Positions 62,240-64,000 of a stretch of DNA of 64,000 nt are shown here, one piece after another. The translations under genes and the position numbers were made by a program. Each line of letters begins with the position of its first letter. Within the stretch, counting starts at the first letter, position 1. Where the stretch lies: contig OY755178.1 of NCBI GenBank assembly GCA_963576735.1, positions 4,898,001 through 4,962,000 of the forward strand, given 5' to 3'. The notes below the pieces were generated by a model. It searched no databases. It was not told the origin of the DNA and saw nothing but the letters and a program-made list of their open reading frames with translations. The DNA comes from Bedellia somnulentella. Taxonomy: Eukaryota; Arthropoda; Insecta; Lepidoptera; Bedelliidae.

Positions 62240-64000
62240 CTTACTTACTTACTTACTTATACTCACGCCCATTATTCCCATTGGGGTAGGCAGAGACTAT
62301 CGATCGCCACTTAGTACGATCTTGACAAAGCTCTCTTGCTTCCCTTACATTCATTATCCTTCTCATACATGCTCTTTTATTCTTCTCACTTCGGACCCCC
62401 GCCTTTATAAGAACGTTTTCTATCTGGTCCAGAAACGTTTTACGAGGCCGTCCTCTACTCACATTCCCATCCACATTGGGTCTATATATCTCTTTCGCTA
62501 CTTTATTTTCATCCATCCCCTCTATGTGCCCAAACCACCTCAACATTCCTTTTTCTATCTTGCATACTACGTCATCTTTCAAACCTACTCGTTCACGGAT
62601 CACAGTATTTCTCACTCTATCACACAGCCTTACATTACATATACTTCTGAGGGATCTCATTTCCACTGCATTAACTCTACTTTCATGCTTCTTCTGCCAT
62701 GCCCAACATTCACTACCATACATCAGCGTGGGAACCAGAACAGCATTATGCACAGCCATTCGAGCCTTTTCTGACAACGACTGGCTCAACATCAGACTGT
62801 TTATGGCTCCATTCACCGCGTTTCCCTTTTTAACTCTCCTTTCAATATCTTCCTCACATTTTCCATCCCTAGTACACAAACTCCCCAGATATACAAATTC
62901 TTTCACTTGTTCCACTTTCTTACCATTTATAACAATGTCACATTCTGTCATACTTTCCTCTCTTTCAAAAACCATTGTTTTGGTTTTGTCCACATTCACT
63001 CTCATTCCCTTTCTTTCGAAAGACTTACACGCAATGTTCACCATCTCCTGCAACTCATTTACCGTTGATGCAAGTAACACTTGATCGTCAGCGTATAAGA
63101 GGCATTTAATGATGAACCCTCTCATTTTCAGTCCATTATCACTTTCGCGCAGTTCTTTCAAACAGTCGTCCATGAACAAATTGAAGAGCCACGGAGAAGC
63201 CACACAACCCTGTCGAACACCCCTAGAGATCTCAAACCAGTCCGTATCTTCTCCGTTTACTCTCACACATGCATTGGAATCCTCATAGAGTGACTCCAAT
63301 GCACGTATAAGTTGGCTCCCCAAACCGAACTTAGACAACACCTTCCACAAATACTTTCTTACTACCCTATCATACGCCTTCTCCAAATCAATAAAGGTGC
63401 AATACACTTTTTGGTTTTTTGCCAAAAAATTCTCTGTGATGCACCTTTAGGAGAAGACTTGATTCATACATCCCATTCCCTTCCTAAATCCTGCTTGTAC
63501 ATCCCAATTTTTTTCATCCGTTTCTTTCATCACCCTTTCGATCAGAACTTTCGCATACAATTTGCCGACAACACTGAGTAGGCTGATACTACGGTAGTTT
63601 TTTGCTTTTTGGCGTGCCCCTTTCCCTTTATATAGGGGCACAATCACGGCTCTACACCAATCTTTTGGTACTTTGCCAAGTGCCCAACACTTCTGAAAAA
63701 GGAAGAACAGCCAAGAAGCCACTAACCCTTTACCAGCCCTCAGCATTTCGACATATCATATCCTGCCGCTTTTCCTAGTTTCATACTTTTCATCGCTTTT
63801 ACAATTTCTTCCATACTTATCATACTTTCAGACACGTCACCCATTACCTCGTCACAATTAACATCGCTATCAATTGCTGAAGTAATGGGATCATCCTCTT
63901 TTTCAAAGAGACCCTCAAAATATTCCTTCCATACTCTTTTTATTCTTGTTCCATCAGTCATAAGTTCACCTTTTTCATCCTTCATCACACTTGTACTCGT
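62240..64000 (-). mobile_element. RTE-type LINE, 3' part, running off the window
   Basis: Minus-strand LINE whose 3' tail (TAAG)n is at 62240. Encodes reverse transcriptase and C-terminal region, with one in-frame stop and a frameshift. The endonuclease part lies beyond 64000. Other copies in the window are all 3' fragments of the same family. Confidence 0.93.
62253..63988 (-). pseudogene. RTE LINE reverse transcriptase, two disabling changes
   Basis: Upstream piece 63740-63988 (TDGTRIKRVWKEYFEGLFEK, AMKSMKLGKAAGYD) is out of frame with the next piece by a deletion near 63745. 63447-63746 has WCRAVIVPLYKGKG, NYRSISLLSVVGKLYAKVLI and QAGFRKGMGCMNQV and ends in TAA at 63447. The same frame resumes: TENFLAKNQKVYCTFIDLEK, RGVRQGCVASPWLFNLFMDD, the catalytic YADDQVLLAS, FVYLGSL, and the tail MLRWFGHIEGMDENK to WRSIVSAYPNGN. 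Motif order and the conserved WFGHI...RPR block are typical of RTE-clade proteins of Lepidoptera. Not functional as it stands. Confidence 0.9.

Noticed and set aside
62322..63084. Open frames of 150 and 202 codons on the + strand
   Set aside because: Antisense shadows of the RTE reverse transcriptase.

Overview
The window looks like nuclear DNA of an insect, most likely a moth or butterfly (Lepidoptera). It is AT-rich, has small exons with GT/AG introns, and is filled with interspersed repeats. The repeats include tRNA-headed SINEs carrying a 'cgtgaggaaac' core, RTE-type LINEs with a (TATG)n tail, and several DNA transposons. There is no sign of bacterial, plasmid or phage organisation and no CRISPR array.

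Three host genes can be traced exon by exon. (1) 339-9372, + strand: the 3' end of an unidentified gene. One of its exons has been tandemly amplified into four extra copies that keep splice sites and reading frame, and an intact CR1-like LINE sits in its last intron. (2) 10877-17839, - strand, convergent with gene 1: a complete six-exon gene for a 320-residue protein of unknown function with a helix-hairpin-helix-like LKGVG motif. A decayed second copy of its fifth exon lies in intron 4. (3) 46150-58820, + strand: five coding exons of mitochondrial uncoupling protein 4 (UCP4), with all three carrier signatures. Its last exon(s) lie beyond the window.

Mobile DNA makes up much of the rest. A short SINE (called SINE-B here, about 240 bp) is present about 30 times in both orientations, and a tRNA-derived SINE (SINE-A, about 370 bp) about ten times. 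RTE LINE pieces are found at 19.8, 20.4, 28.3, 34.8, 42.5, 43.6, 56.9 and 62.2-64 kb. SINE-A, SINE-B and the RTE LINE share the same design at their 3' ends (CCCC-loop-GGG hairpin, then GCGTGA or CCGTGA, then a short tandem tail), which suggests one RTE reverse transcriptase moves all three. DNA elements include an apparently complete pogo-type transposon (28623-31637) inserted in a SINE-A, a broken Harbinger transposase with its BESS-domain partner embedded antisense (52.3-54.0 kb), 138-bp TWA-flanked MITEs, several hAT-like elements, a deleted Helentron joining an OTU protease start to a PIF1 helicase end (61.1-61.5 kb), and two long palindromic elements with the same termini.

The most notable points are the in-frame exon amplification, the pogo element with ten copies of a 16-bp motif at its ends, the shared SINE/LINE 3' ends, a textbook twin-priming insertion, the OTU-PIF1 Helentron relic and a 37-bp transposon remnant with a perfect 9-bp target duplication.
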